Assembly: GCA_029963845.1 (NCBI GenBank)
Contig: JANEYF010003871.1
Coordinates: 2,338,501 to 2,402,500 of the forward strand
Direction: 5' to 3'
Length of the DNA: 64,000 nt
Source of the DNA: Rhamnusium bicolor
Taxonomy: Eukaryota > Arthropoda > Insecta > Coleoptera > Cerambycidae
The notes beneath the pieces were generated by a model. It made no database searches. It worked only from the letters and a program-made list of their open reading frames with translations, and was not told the DNA's origin. Each line of letters starts with the position of its first letter. Within the stretch, counting starts at the first letter, position 1. The translations under genes and the position numbers were made by a program. Positions 35,310-46,900 of this stretch are shown here, piece after piece.

Positions 35310-35901
35310 TATAGTAAATATATTAATAAATAAAAAAAATGCACTGTTTTAATTAATAATCAGCGTGATTTGTTTCATGTAAATTTAAAACACACCAATC
35401 GACATTCCATTTTTTTGGCGGATACTACACATATCCTTATTATAATTTAAATTATGTTTGCATAAAAAAAACCTTGACCTATGAAATACATATAATTTAA
35501 AAGGTCATGCGGGTCCTTTATGCCGTTGCGCTACTGATTTTGTCTGCAGCTTCGTCTCCAACACGTGACGGCTATTAATAAAATGTCGTCCTTTTATATG
35601 AGACGTTTTAAAGGGTGAAGTAAAAAATGTCTTTCAGTTGAAATAACAGGATCACCTGCTATGGAAAAGTATATATCTAATATTGAAATTTAAACTAAAA
35701 TTTAATACTTCATAAATAAATTTAAGAAATAATAATAATAATAAATAAATAATAATGTGTTTTTAGTATAACCTGTTTTGTTGATCTGTTAATAAAATTA
35801 TTTGTTATATGGAATACATTGTAGTCACATGATACCAAAACCGACTTCTTTGTTGTTGTTTGATCCAAAACACGTCTGTTGATTTCGGTCCCTAAGTTAT
35901 A
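35310..35901. other. Intronic AT-rich stretch
   Basis: Nothing recognised. Confidence 0.4.
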
Positions 35902-37430
35902 CAGGGTGTGAAGTTTCCCTCTTAAATGACGAGAGTCGGATACTAAAACATGCAGTTTTACAACAAATAAGAGTGTTTTAATAACCGAAACATTTACATT
36001 TAAAAATTAATATTTTTGCTGAGTTTGGTGCTGTATATTAATCAAGTACGTGAGGACTACATCGACCGAGACCTTACCATAGTGACAACAAATGATAGTT
36101 GTTAATTGAGGAACGATCAAGTTGTGTTGCGTGTCAAAGTGTTTGATTTAGTTATTCTTCGGCCATTCTAGTGTTTAATTCAAAAATGGCACCTGTTTAT
36201 GAGAACAATGAACTTGTTGACATGGTTTTAATGTACGGTGATTGCCAAAAGATCGCCGCGATAGCAACTCACCGCTACGCAGAACGTCTCCCTTTGAAGT
36301 TCCATCCAGCCTCGAGATGATTTCTTTATCTGGTACACCGAGCCCGAGAAATTGCGAACTTACAAAGACATCGAGGAAGATATGCTGGACGAGCTACACC
36401 AGCTCGTATGATAGAGGCAAAGGGAAAAATATTGAGTATTGTTGAGAAACAACCAGCCATGAGTATCAGATAAAATTCCCATCAAGAGAATGTCCTTCGC
36501 AGTTTGGCGTAGATCACGGGAAGACCAACTTTATTCATTTCACGTCTAACGTGTTCAGGTGTTACAGCCCCAAGATCACCCAGTACGATTTTGTGAGTGG
36601 CTGTTATACGATAATAATAATAATGCAAATGCAAATTTCACGAGAAGTATTTTAGTGACAGACAAGGCTACACAAGAAATTGGGTGAATGACTTTCTAAA
36701 TACTCATGTATGGACATTAGAAAATCCACATGCAATTCGTTGAACACATTTTCTGCAAAGTTTCTCGATAAATTTATGGACAGGTATTGTTAATGGTACC
36801 CTTATCGGACTTTTCGTGTTACCGGAAAGATCGAATGGTTTACAATACTTAACTTTTTTGCAGAATACTTTACCAGAGTTACTAGTAGATATGCCACCAA
36901 ATATTCACAATACATGTGGTTTCTGCACGATGTCGCACCACCACACTTTCGACGTGAAGTCCGGGATTATTTGACCCAAACGTTTCCTCACTTAATGGAT
37001 TGGACGTAGTGATCCAGTTTTATGGCCTCCGCGTTGCCTAGACTTAAATCCGCTCGATTTTTACTTACCGGATCACATGGAATCCTTAGTGTACAGAACA
37101 GAAGTGGACATGGTTGAAGAATTGAGGGCTAGAATAGACAAAGCAGCAAAAACAATACATCAACAAGATAGATGCACTGTTAATATCTTGTACCGAATCA
37201 TGGAAACACCAAGGGCGGATCTGTATACAGGAAAATAGCGACAAATTTTGTAGATTTGTAGATAGTAGTGATAGAACCGGATTCATCAAGTTTTAAATAG
37301 CCCAAATAGCAATTATGTTTAAATGTAAATATCTGAGTTATTAAGAAACTTTTATTAAAGCAATTTTTTGTAAATTACTTTCAGCATCAACATCGTCACA
37401 AGACAAAACAGCCACTTAAGAGACACCCTG
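35902..37430 (+). mobile_element. DUF4817-type transposon, short-TIR copy (1529 bp)
   Basis: Left end CAGGGTGT, right end ACACCCTG, with TA on both sides (35900-35901; 37431-37432). CTCTTAA recurs within the imperfect terminal repeats. It carries a degenerate transposase on the + strand and ends about 80 bp before exon 3. Confidence 0.8.
36186..37245 (+). pseudogene. DUF4817-type transposase, decayed
   Basis: ATG at 36186: MAPVYENNELVDMVLMYGDC (the HTH start). Then in other frames IAAIATHRYAERLP and FHPASR. Downstream come FAEYFTRV, MWFLHDVAPPHFRREVRDYL (second Asp region), TQTFPHLMDW and a degenerate PRLKS-RFLLTGSHG in place of SPDLNPLDFYLWG. Several stops and shifts; a central ~300 bp is unrecognisable. 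It is the only copy on the + strand. Confidence 0.78.
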
Positions 37431-37508
37431 TATATGACAGGAAGACATTTCCAGTGTTGTTCAGTTTTTCCTATTACACTTATCTCATTACACTTTCGTA
37501 TTTTTCAG

Positions 37509-37932
37509 TTGTGTTTACCGTTTCGAAGCTCAGAAAGACGAAAGAATAAAAATCACCCTTAATGAAATGATAATAAAAAACCGCGAGTGCGAGACAAGAG
37601 TAAGCCAAGATACGGACCGTCTGGAATGTTTCGGTAACACTTCGGCGACGCTCCGTTTTTTTGAACTTCCTTGGTTAGATGTCCCGGGGGTGCCCAGGGA
37701 CTGCCTTTGCTACGTTGACAAGGACAAACTGATACCTTTCACTTACGTTTCAACGTCTAATGTTGTGGAATTGAGATTTGACGTGACTGGAATGAACGCC
37801 TCTGATGACTTTAACACGCTGTTTTTCGAGGGAAATTGGAAGTTTATAAGGACTCCTATATGCTCGAAAAATCTTCGACTACGTGGACCAAGCGGGCAGC
37901 TGACTTTCGTATACCCCACACCACCAGACCAG
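37509..37932 (+). CDS. Host gene exon 3: CUB-like extracellular module
   Basis: The exon has 424 bases with acceptor tttttcag and donor gtatgc. The frame starts by completing Ser and reads SCVYRFEAQKDERIKI, the typical C-x-Y-x-F core of a CUB domain. About 140 residues without a stop follow, with paired cysteines (NRECETR, RLECFG, DCLCYV, PICSK) and potential N-glycosylation sites (GNTS, MNAS). It ends exactly in phase 0 (…PTPPDQ). Cysteine density and absence of lysine-rich nuclear signals fit an extracellular protein. It sits just after the DUF4817 element that ends at 37430, so a transposon lies about 80 bp upstream of the acceptor. Confidence 0.87.
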
Positions 37933-39206
37933 GTATGCATGTCTTTTACTATAGTTGACTATATTTTTAGACAGTTAATAATAAATTTGTTCCATTAGAC
38001 GGGATCAAATGTATAGTTTTGTTATTTAAATGAAAAGGCTGGTTTTATTATTTCATTTTATTATGTTGCACCAAAAAGAAACAGATATGTAAATTTAGTG
38101 TGAATAGCATTATACACTTACACACAAAACCAACAAAATTCATGTAATCTCTTTTTTCAGGTAATTTTGTATTTTTAGATAGTTTCAGTGAATTTCTCTG
38201 AACATTTTATGTTTCAATATTGTGGTGTAAGATGTAAATATAGTCATTTTGTGTAAATTTAAAGCAGCAAAAAAATTTAAAATATTTGTTAAAAAATGTT
38301 TTCTATAATTCATATAATATACAATGTTCTCGAAAAATACATGGCAGAAATTTAGAACCTGTCAACTCACCAGGACAAGAAAAAAGTTGCTTCACGAAAA
38401 TCTCCTTACTAAAAAATGTACATATAAAACTCCCAAAAATCGCATCCATACTGACGTTAGTTGAATATTAATGAGATAATCTAAAATGTCTCCCAAAATC
38501 TAACACTGGCCAACAGATGTCCAAATTTCTGTTTCTCTACATCTAATTAGTGTTTCTTGTAGCTCTTGACGTATAATTTGGAAAAATATTTATAGCAAAT
38601 TTCCATCGCCGTCTATTTTTTTAGAAACACGGATTTGTAATTTTCAAGTTTTAGTCAAAATCTGTAAAAGCACTAAGAAGCTTTTAAAAAATTGTTTTAA
38701 TTAATATAACACCTCGAAGCATTTGAATAAAGTGTATTTGAATCTCTTCTGCAAAAAATTAAGATCTAAAGTATTAAAAAAATTCATCAACTGCAGTTAT
38801 AAAGAAATTCTACAAGAAATCCTGCTCACATGCACAGTTCAATGAAATTGGGCTAGAATAATGCATGGTTTTGGTATAGTATAAACAGTACAATAATAGT
38901 TCACTGCAGAATATGCAGGGATATTGGGGGGTGTTTCTTTATGTATTGTAAATATTGAGAATTTTATAGATTTAATAAAAATAACATTTACATTTATGAA
39001 CAACTGTGGGTGATACAACTTCTTTAAACCCATTTTTGAATTCAGCATACAGAACTACATTGAAAACACCATTCACCATACAATAAACGAAAAAACTTCT
39101 AAACCTGTATTATCTTCCTGTGGATCTCTCGCCAAAATGACGTGTTTTGTTATATTTTTGGACCACTAATTATTTAAATGCAAATAACGATAGCAGAAAA
39201 TAGTAT
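37933..39206. other. Intron 3 start, no feature
   Basis: AT-rich; nothing recognised. Confidence 0.4.
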
Positions 39207-39765
39207 GTAACAAGAGAGGAAAGTAATTCTTTACAGTAAAGATAATTTCCAGATGTGTCGAGTACAATATTTTTTCTACAACAGCTCTTGTTAGTCTCAT
39301 AAAACTTTTTGACTTGAAATCATTTGTAAACAAAATTCGTAAAATTCAACTGACGTATGTCAGACGCTTACTTCCAAAGATGACTGGATTACTTATTTTT
39401 AACACTGACGTAGTTTTTCACGAAACACCAAAACACCATATACTGCATTAGCGCGCGTTTCGCCAACCAAATTAACATCATCTGGAGGTAATTAAAACTA
39501 ATCATTTTAATCCTGGAGACGATTAAAACTAATCATTTTAACCATCTCCAAACGATACTAACTTGGTTGGCGAAATGCGCGTCAAGTGCAGTATATTGTG
39601 CTTTGGTGTTTCGTGGAAAACTACGTCAGTGTTATCTTCACATCAAAGGTTTCAACCCACTTCAGGAATGATATTATTCTTAGCTTCAAGGGCTCGTTGG
39701 CTCTCGCCCTGGAAGCTGACAGCTCGACCAGTAAAGAATCACTGTCCGGTCTTGTTACGTAAATA
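39207..39765. repeat. Foldback MITE, full copy
   Basis: The ends are GTAACAAGA-type sequence, inverted. An inner pair (39407-39478 and 39560-39631) reads ACTGACGTAGTTTTTCACG…GCGTTTCGCCAACCAA and its inverse complement. Partial copies lie at 49080-49380 and 52785-52890. Confidence 0.7.
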
Positions 39766-40335
39766 ACTATTTATGCACCCATTTAGAAAATTATACATTA
39801 CTGGAGAATTTTTAGGCTGGAAACTACTTCTCTACAGTATTAGTTCGGAATATTTTTCTTCACAGGACTAGTCCTGTAAATAAATACTTTTTGGTCTAAA
39901 AACTTTCCAGTAATGCCTGATTATCATAATGTTCTAATAATTGATAAAATTAAGTAAAAATGTACTAAGAAAACACGGCCTTAGGCATCGGCTAAAAATT
40001 TGTCTACGCTTCGTGTAAAGTTGCTCTTAAATTACTATTAACGGATTTTTGTCAATTATTTTCATTCGTAATAGGGGTGGATGTTATGTTCAAATTTTTT
40101 TTCTTCAAAAGGCAGTCTTTCTAATAGTGTATAATCCCGTTGAAATGAAAATCAAATATTTGTAAAAACAAAAAAACATTGAGGTGTACTGATGAAATAC
40201 AAACACAATATTTATAAGAAACTAAAAATAAATGTCTATTTCCCCTTACTCTGCGAAACACCAACCTTAGATAAGAACTAAATAATAAAAAGATTGGATA
40301 ACAGTTGATGAACTGACGGATGAAAAAAAAATAAC

Positions 40336-40740
40336 GTGACAAATACTGCAGTGAGCATTTTACAACCTGATGGACCGTCGTCACACTATTTTCTTGTCAG
40401 TGAAGGATTGAAAACTTTAAATGCGGAAACTATACAACTAGTAACAAGAACACTTGTTACGATGGATATTGGTAGCTCCCAATTTCCTAACTGTCAGTTA
40501 TTGAAATTTACCTATCCAAATGTAGTACATGTAACTTTTATAATCCATGCACTTCGTCTGGTAGTCAAAAAAATTCGGCCGAATTATCCAGAGGGTGATT
40601 CATTAATTTCAAGAGCAAAACTACTAACTGTACTAAGATCTTTCGTTCTGCTAGCCCTGGCATTCCACTTCCTCCTCAGTCTATTTTAATATGTCGCGCA
40701 ATATGGTTTGAAGCAGATTTCTGTTGTCACTAGTATTGTA
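40336..40740 (+). pseudogene. Third hAT (CGGBP1-like) transposase fragment
   Basis: The + strand reads PNVVHVTFIIHALRLVVKKI, then NYPEGDSLISRAKL, then in another frame PGIPLPPQSILI and EADFCC. This corresponds to the HVTC-HAFHLVAETIR…FPEVDALI and PGIPEPPKPILTRWGTW parts of hAT1 and hAT2, but belongs to a distinct subfamily. No ends found. Confidence 0.7.
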
Positions 40741-42576
40741 AAACAAGTCATTTTATTTTATACATGAATTCCGGTGACTCACAATCAATAGGTCATTCAG
40801 TAATCCACAAGTGGAAGCAGATACACGAGTATATGTAATACATTAGCAGGCTTTAAACATTCTTGATAATGAATAAAATGTATTACAAACTCTAAAAGAC
40901 GTCCCTGGTCAATCCGGTCATATGAGTGAGTAAAAGGTGCAATAATGTGTTACAATAAAATTCGAATTGTAAAAAAATTGTGCTTTATTTATCGGTGTTT
41001 TAATAAAATAAATCTTTGTATAAATTTGACACTGTTTTCATGTTTTCAATCCATGACTGTTTCAAGACTATATATTCTTACTTATTACTTATTGTTAAGA
41101 TATTTGTAGTTAAATATTTTTAACGGTAATTTTTGTTGCTAAATTAATTAATGAAATTAAAAATATAATAGTATTAGCTTTTTCATTTTTCACCTTGTAT
41201 CCTTGAATATATCATTCTATACGTTTTCTCAACACACAAGCAGTAGATATTGCAGTAAATTTCAAATAAGACCAAATGGGAATAGTGGCTTTGTCTAAAT
41301 AAGCAATCAAGATCAAATTGTCTTACTGCCACAACAGAAACTTACCTCTTTCTTGATCTCGGTTTCAGTATGACTGGACTTTCTGATCTGTCAAACACAC
41401 AACAGTGGCATGTAATAAATAGCCACACTATTGAGATGCAATTATAATATAAATGATAAGTCGATACAGGTACAGTTATAATATTTTTAGTTATTTCAAC
41501 ACTGATAGGAAATTAGTTTAATTGTGGAACAATTTTGGTAAATATTCTTTGAACGGTGCAATATAAATATTAAATTGCGGATTTACATATTAAATGTTTG
41601 AACGGTGTCCTGTTTTTCCAGTTCAGTGACGTTGATGCTATTAAGTTAATCACTGAAAGAACGTACGCCCATGCTTTATTTTTTAAAATATGTATTGTTG
41701 TAAATTAGTTTTTTAATTCTGCAAATAATATCGCACATTTTGTTTTTTCGATTAGGCGCTCTGTTTTTGAAATAAACACAATTTAAAAAAAAACTTGTAT
41801 TTAGGAAAAAATAATGTAGTTCACTATTACATAATAAAAAATATCTGATGTGGCCAGCACATAACTTTCTTATACCAGTATATATCACCCTGATCTAAAA
41901 AAAATCATTCTATTTAATTCTTCACTTACCTCAATTAAATTTTAATAGCGTACCTTGAAATGTTTCATTAAAATTTTTAAATAATTAATTATCAGCGTCA
42001 TTCAATACTATCAATAATAATTCATGTCATATATTTTAATAATTTTTCGTTATTAATATTGACATTTTTGTAATTAAATTAGACCTTTCAAATGTCAAAC
42101 TGTTAAATTTATCCTAATCACATTTTATGAGGCCAAATGTGAAAAATGTTTCAGTTTACATCAACTTTATTTAAGTACTTGGAAAATATATTTTATTCGC
42201 TTGAAATAGTAGACATGATTTATAATTTTTCATCAAGAATATATTTGTTTGTAAAGTCTAATACAAAAAAGTTTGAGTCCCGTGGACCCCCCCTTCAGCT
42301 GGCCAATGATGCTCATCACCGAATGTTTCATTGTCTTTGGCCTCTAGAACAACTGTACAAAATTTGAAAGCTTTATCTGAAAAACTGTGGCTGCTATCGC
42401 GATACTACAGACATGCGGACAGATTTTTTTAAATAAAGTTATGTTTTTTCATTATAATTCATCGAGAATCGTCCAGAAATACAATCAAATTTTTTTAATT
42501 TTTTTCCCGAAATTGTACCTTTTTTCTTCTTTCATTCATTGTCTCTTCTGGTGGTACCACATACACCAAATTTAAC
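40741..42576. other. Intronic stretch
   Basis: Nothing recognised except AT-rich sequence. Confidence 0.4.
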
Positions 42577-42666
42577 ACACATACACGCACTCACGCACGC
42601 ACGCACACACACACACGCACACACACGCGCACATGCGCACACGAGCACACGCGCACACGCACGCAT
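42577..42666 (+). repeat. (CA/CG)n microsatellite
   Basis: Imperfect ACAC/ACGC dinucleotide tract. It produces spurious His/Thr and Cys/Val ORFs. Confidence 0.9.
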
Positions 42667-43886
42667 CGACAGACATCATTCGGAAAATAGTCAGAATGGA
42701 TTCAGGAGGGTTCAAAACGTATACATCAATCAAAATTTCGAGCACGAAAAAAATCACGATTACTATACTTCCTTATATTAGGTATAAGAAAGTAATAAAT
42801 CAAAAAAGCAATTATTCATTTTATATACATATTATTCAAATATACATCACTGGATTGTGACAATTTTCTCATACTATCTTGATAATATTGTTAGATATCG
42901 ATAGATATTAATAGATATCAAGTTAAAATTATACACTTTTCTTAAATATTTGATTGACAAAGTCAGACAGATGCATTCTCTGCCGTCGTCTCTTGTCGAC
43001 GTCAGAGGCAACTATGTGAACGTCATATCCAACCGCGATCCGCATCTTTTATGCCACCTCCCTCTGGTGACCTAGTACACTGAAAAACCAACAAAAACGT
43101 TTCAAAAAATTTTTTTAAGGTACAACCACATGGGACCTTCACAGAATAATAGATTAGGCCCTTGGCCATCTAAAATGGCAAATTACAACATTTTTTGGGA
43201 GGTCCAACTTTTTTTATTATGAAAAATGTCAGAAATCTGTCAAAATTAATTTTTCGTACTTTTTCACACATCCCTCACGATATCTCCGGAACCAATTGAG
43301 ATAATCAAGTTTTTTTTTTAGTCGATAAAGGAAACGTGAGCGGAGGTGACTGAATTAATTTAGTCTTTATGGAATACCTAGTTTTTTATAAAATTAGGTA
43401 ATACTTTAACATTTATTTTTCTTGCAGTACTTTTTTCAGTAAGCGAAAAACTTTTTTGTTTTAAGGAATTTTGCCACAGTATATGCATACGGAATAAAAT
43501 TAACACATCAAGGAAGTTTTTTAAAAAAAAATGCAATACTCTACGACTTGTACGTTTCAAGTTATTGTTATTTGAAATTAAGTTTCTGCGGGCAGGATAT
43601 CTCCCCCGGTTCTACTGTGCTTTAATCAGTGTGCTATGCGTGTTGTGGGTGCATACTATTAAGTATTATTTTTGACATATCTTTAATATAAATTTTATTT
43701 TCATAAGCACTTAGGTTTTACTTATCATTATTTACATTGCACATTATTTAAAATCCATTATATTTATACATTAAAACCTAAAATTGAATTAAAAAAAATA
43801 CGAAATAATTATTTATTTTAAAACATAAATTTAAAACTTGTTATAAAAATATTTTAAAAATCGTCAACGTCGGAATCTAAAAATAT

Positions 43887-44972
43887 CTAGACAGTTCCTT
43901 GATTGCAGCAGTTTGCATATTTGCACTCACTGCAGCATTTCAAACCTTGAGCAAAACAGGTACATCTGTTGTTACAGACCCTGTCGGAACATCTTATTGA
44001 CGAACTTTGCCTTACAATATCGGGCACAGATTTTTGACTAGAAAAAGTTGCCTTCCAAACATTTTCTTCAAATGTCCAACCGTATCGAGTTGGATCTTCC
44101 ATCTGCATGTATTGCATATGGCTATTGTACTAAATTTTTAATTGATACAGACACCTGGCTCCGTGGTCTAGAGGTAATGTACTTGCCTCAAAACTTCGGG
44201 GTCCCGGGTTCGATTCCCGGTCGAGGAACTGGGATTTTTCTGTGAGAGAGATTAATCGTAGTATACTCGGACATTGGGTGTGTGTCCATTGTCTCTAAAT
44301 CTGTAGCCCTCTCCCACACAAGGTCATTCCAGACCTTCAGGGATAAAGAGGGTTGTAATTTCATATGGTGTTATTATTATATTATTATACCTAAAAAGAA
44401 AATAATTACATGTAGGTGTTTTGTTTCTTTTTTAATAGGTATGGGCGATCTAGAAAAATAATTATTACCTTTTTAAATGTTGTCTAAAAGCATGGTCAGT
44501 AGGAGGCAGCTCAAAAGCTGGCCGATTTGTACTTGTTGTTAAGTCCCATCTCATTCAGGGATTTTATATTTTTGTTTTTATTCCTATATAAATAAAGCGT
44601 ATATTTTACCCCTAATTCCATCGCTTTATCCTCTGACAGAAAAGGAAGGTTTTCTAAATCTTTTAAATTATTTAAATTTTTATATAAAACATAGAATGCC
44701 GTTTTCTTCCCTATTTTATACATGGCATTAGTTGTGTCACAACCAGTTAGGCAATGAATCGTTAATACTTTCTTGCAAATTTCCTCTCCTAAATTTGCCA
44801 CAATATTGTTAATTGACAAAAAATATATATTCTTACTATGTCCTAATTGTATAAATATATTCCTTTGGGACATATCTGGTGTTTCACAGTAATAATGTAA
44901 AAGCAAAATCAGGACATCAGTATCAACAGATTTTACCAGAATTGTATTACCTGATTTTAATTCTGATAACAT
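43887..44972 (-). pseudogene. PIN/FEN-like (TGCDTT) ORF fragment split by a SINE
   Basis: On the minus strand, 44972-44511 reads GNTILVKSVDTDVLILLLHY, IYFLSINNIVANLGEEICKK, VLTIHCLTGCDTTNAMYKIG, then FLSEDKAMELGVKYTLYLYR. The VDTDVLILLL plus LTGCDTTNA pair with acidic residues resembles a PIN/XPG-type nuclease core. Just downstream, ELPPTDHAFRQHLKR is followed by a GT-like site; then the SINE (44150-44390); then 44117-43887 resumes with DPTRYGWTFEENVWKATF and a Cys-rich tail (CNNRCTCFAQGLKC, CSECKYANCC). The N-terminus is missing. I recall this as a multi-copy arthropod hypothetical family; its function is not established. Confidence 0.7.
44150..44390 (+). repeat. tRNA-derived SINE, copy 3
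   Basis: The head is GGCTCCGTGGTCTAGAGGTA and the B box GGGTTCGATTCCCGG. The body has CTGGGATTTTTCTGTGAGAG and CTAAATCTGTAGCCCTCTC, with the tail GGTGTTATTATT. The best-preserved head of the three copies. Inserted within the ORF at 43887-44972. Confidence 0.85.
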
Positions 44973-45703
44973 AAAATAAACATTCCATTGTTAAGCATTA
45001 AATAATATGTAAAAACTCAATAAAAATTATACTCATTCGCATTCACATTACACAAAGAAAAGTTTGTTTCTAAATGACAATATATGTATAATATAAGATT
45101 ACTTGTATTCAATAGTCTACACTCTACACACTTGAGTGGCGCCGCAGTGAGTCGCATCTAGGATCGAAAAACTCGTAACTTTAAAAAACAAAATCTCGAA
45201 AACTATAAGTCATAGAGAACTGACTTTTTTTTAAAAAAACTTCCTTGAAGTGTAAGCTTTATTTCATACACATATGGTATGACAAAATTCCTTAAAATAA
45301 AAAAGTTTTTCGCTTACCGAAAAAAATGCAGCAAGGAAGGTAAACGTTCCAGTTTCACCTAGTTTTACAAAAAAATTAAATTTTCCATAAAAACGAAATT
45401 AAAGCAGTGACCTTCGCCCACATTTCCTTTATCAATTAAAAAAAAATACCTATAATTATCTCGATTGGTTCCGGAGATATCATGAGGGTTGTGTGAAAAA
45501 GTAAGAAAAATTAATTTTGACAAATTTATGACATTCTTCGTAATAAAAAAAGTTTGACCTCCAAAAAAATGTTGTAATTGGCCATTACAGATGGCCAAGG
45601 ACCTAGGCTATCATGCTGTGAAGGTCCCAAGTGGTTGTACCTTAAAAAAATTTTTTTCAAGAAGGAAGCTACTTTTTCCCCGTTTTACGGTGCACTAACC
45701 GAA

Positions 45704-46240
45704 TTTTGCAATCGGAGCGCTAAATTTGAATTTCTTATCAAAGATCTAACAATATGTTGTATTTAGTTAGAGATTTAAAATTTCTAGTTAATGTTTTCTA
45801 GGTTTTGAAAAATCTTCAAAAACTAGAAAAAAGGTATTTTTAGCAACCTGTATTAGGAAGCATTTTCGGAAAAGCATTTATAACAATTATTGTCTTGTTT
45901 TCATACTTAATTATATGTATATTGATTCAAAAACGATTACGTTACAAACCTTACCTCATGTTTCTTAAGATTAAATTACAAAAATTTACATATACTAACA
46001 ACTTTATATTAGAATACGATGCCTAGGCATGTATTACAAATTCTTTAAAACGAAAGATTTGTTTGCATTGAAATTGAAATTGTATTTTCTGTATTTCCAC
46101 AGAGTAGAGCGGAATACATAATTTATTGCATAAATGACAAATACGATTTATTAAGTATTGGCTTACTAAAATAATAGTAATTTTGCGAGTCCTTGCCAAA
46201 CGGAGGAGTAAAAATTTAGTTGACAGAAAATAAATAAATA
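45704..46240. other. Intronic stretch
   Basis: No supported feature. Confidence 0.4.
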
Positions 46241-46900
46241 AATCTTTATTAGCAATATTCCGATATGTGAAAACTATAGGATAACAAAAACAAATAAATA
46301 GATAGCCTAATACATTATTCATCAATCATTACTATAAAATGAAATATAAGACCATATGCATTATGTATTCTTGTATAATTTTGTATTATATATATTTAAT
46401 AAATTTATCTCGAAAAAATTTGTTTTCATATTAATTCTTTTTAAATAAACTTTCTAAATAAGAATTTATCTAATAAGTCGTATGTTGTTTGTTTTATAAA
46501 GCCTAAATATTTGTCTAATAGAAAGTTATATGCATATAGAGTTTATTTTCGTCTGCTCCAAAGTAGACTCTAGGAGAAATTTCACTTGCTAGATTTTCAG
46601 CATTTTCTAAATTACTGCATATTATTAAGACATAACATCGACATTACCATAAATCAATACTAAGTGATGCTTGATATATTAGAGCTTGTCAATTGTTTTT
46701 AATAGGAACAAAGTTGGTTCCAGAATGGAACCCTGTGGCATTCCAATATCCACTTTCCTCCAACTTATTTTGTTATGAATTTAAAACATTACATATAAAA
46801 CACACCTACTCCTTTAACACTTTATCAAGCTAGTTTATATAATAAAATAGAAAAGGAATATAATTAAATGTTTTAAATAAATTCACGAAAAGTCTCAAAG
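46241..46900 (-). pseudogene. LINE remnant (reverse transcriptase fragment and 3' end)
   Basis: The minus strand at ~46680-46755 reads VDIGMPQGSILEPTLFLL, then KTIDKL, the G-PQGS block of a LINE reverse transcriptase. The minus-strand 3' side ends in an AATAAAGATTTATTTATTTA stretch (46228-46252), the usual tail of insect jockey-like elements. The rest is heavily decayed. Confidence 0.55.

Larger units (their letters stand above)
26010..37508 (+). other. Intron 2 of the host gene (11.5 kb)
   Basis: Bounded by ATTAG|gtaaatg and tttcag|TTGTG; the split codon AG|T (Ser) is restored. Confidence 0.8.
43073..45703 (-). mobile_element. Long-TIR element with PIN/FEN-like ORF fragment and nested SINE
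   Basis: The left arm (43073-43605) and right arm (about 45150-45703) are inverted copies over ~530 bp. The outermost match is TAGTACACTGAAAAAC against (reversed) TAGTGCACCGTAAAAC. Then come AATTTTTTTAAGGTACAACC, GGGACCTTCACAG, TTGGCCATCT, GATATCTCCGGAACCAAT, AAGCGAAAAACTTTTTT and AAGGAAGTTTTTT. The only coding remnant between the arms is the minus-strand ORF at 43887-44972. No DDE or recombinase domain is seen. Confidence 0.75.

Noticed and set aside
40121..40384. 87-aa hydrophobic minus-strand ORF
   Set aside because: AT-rich antisense sequence next to the hAT fragment; no motif.
42539..42781. His/Thr- and Cys/Val-rich ORFs on both strands
   Set aside because: They arise from the CA/CG microsatellite and have no domain content.
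44150..44230. Functional tRNA (Gly/Glu-like) gene
   Set aside because: A and B boxes are good, but the sequence continues into the shared SINE body and tail.
46023..46325. 100-aa minus-strand ORF
   Set aside because: Crosses the LINE tail (AATAAAGATTTATTT) and shows no conserved RT text; likely chance.
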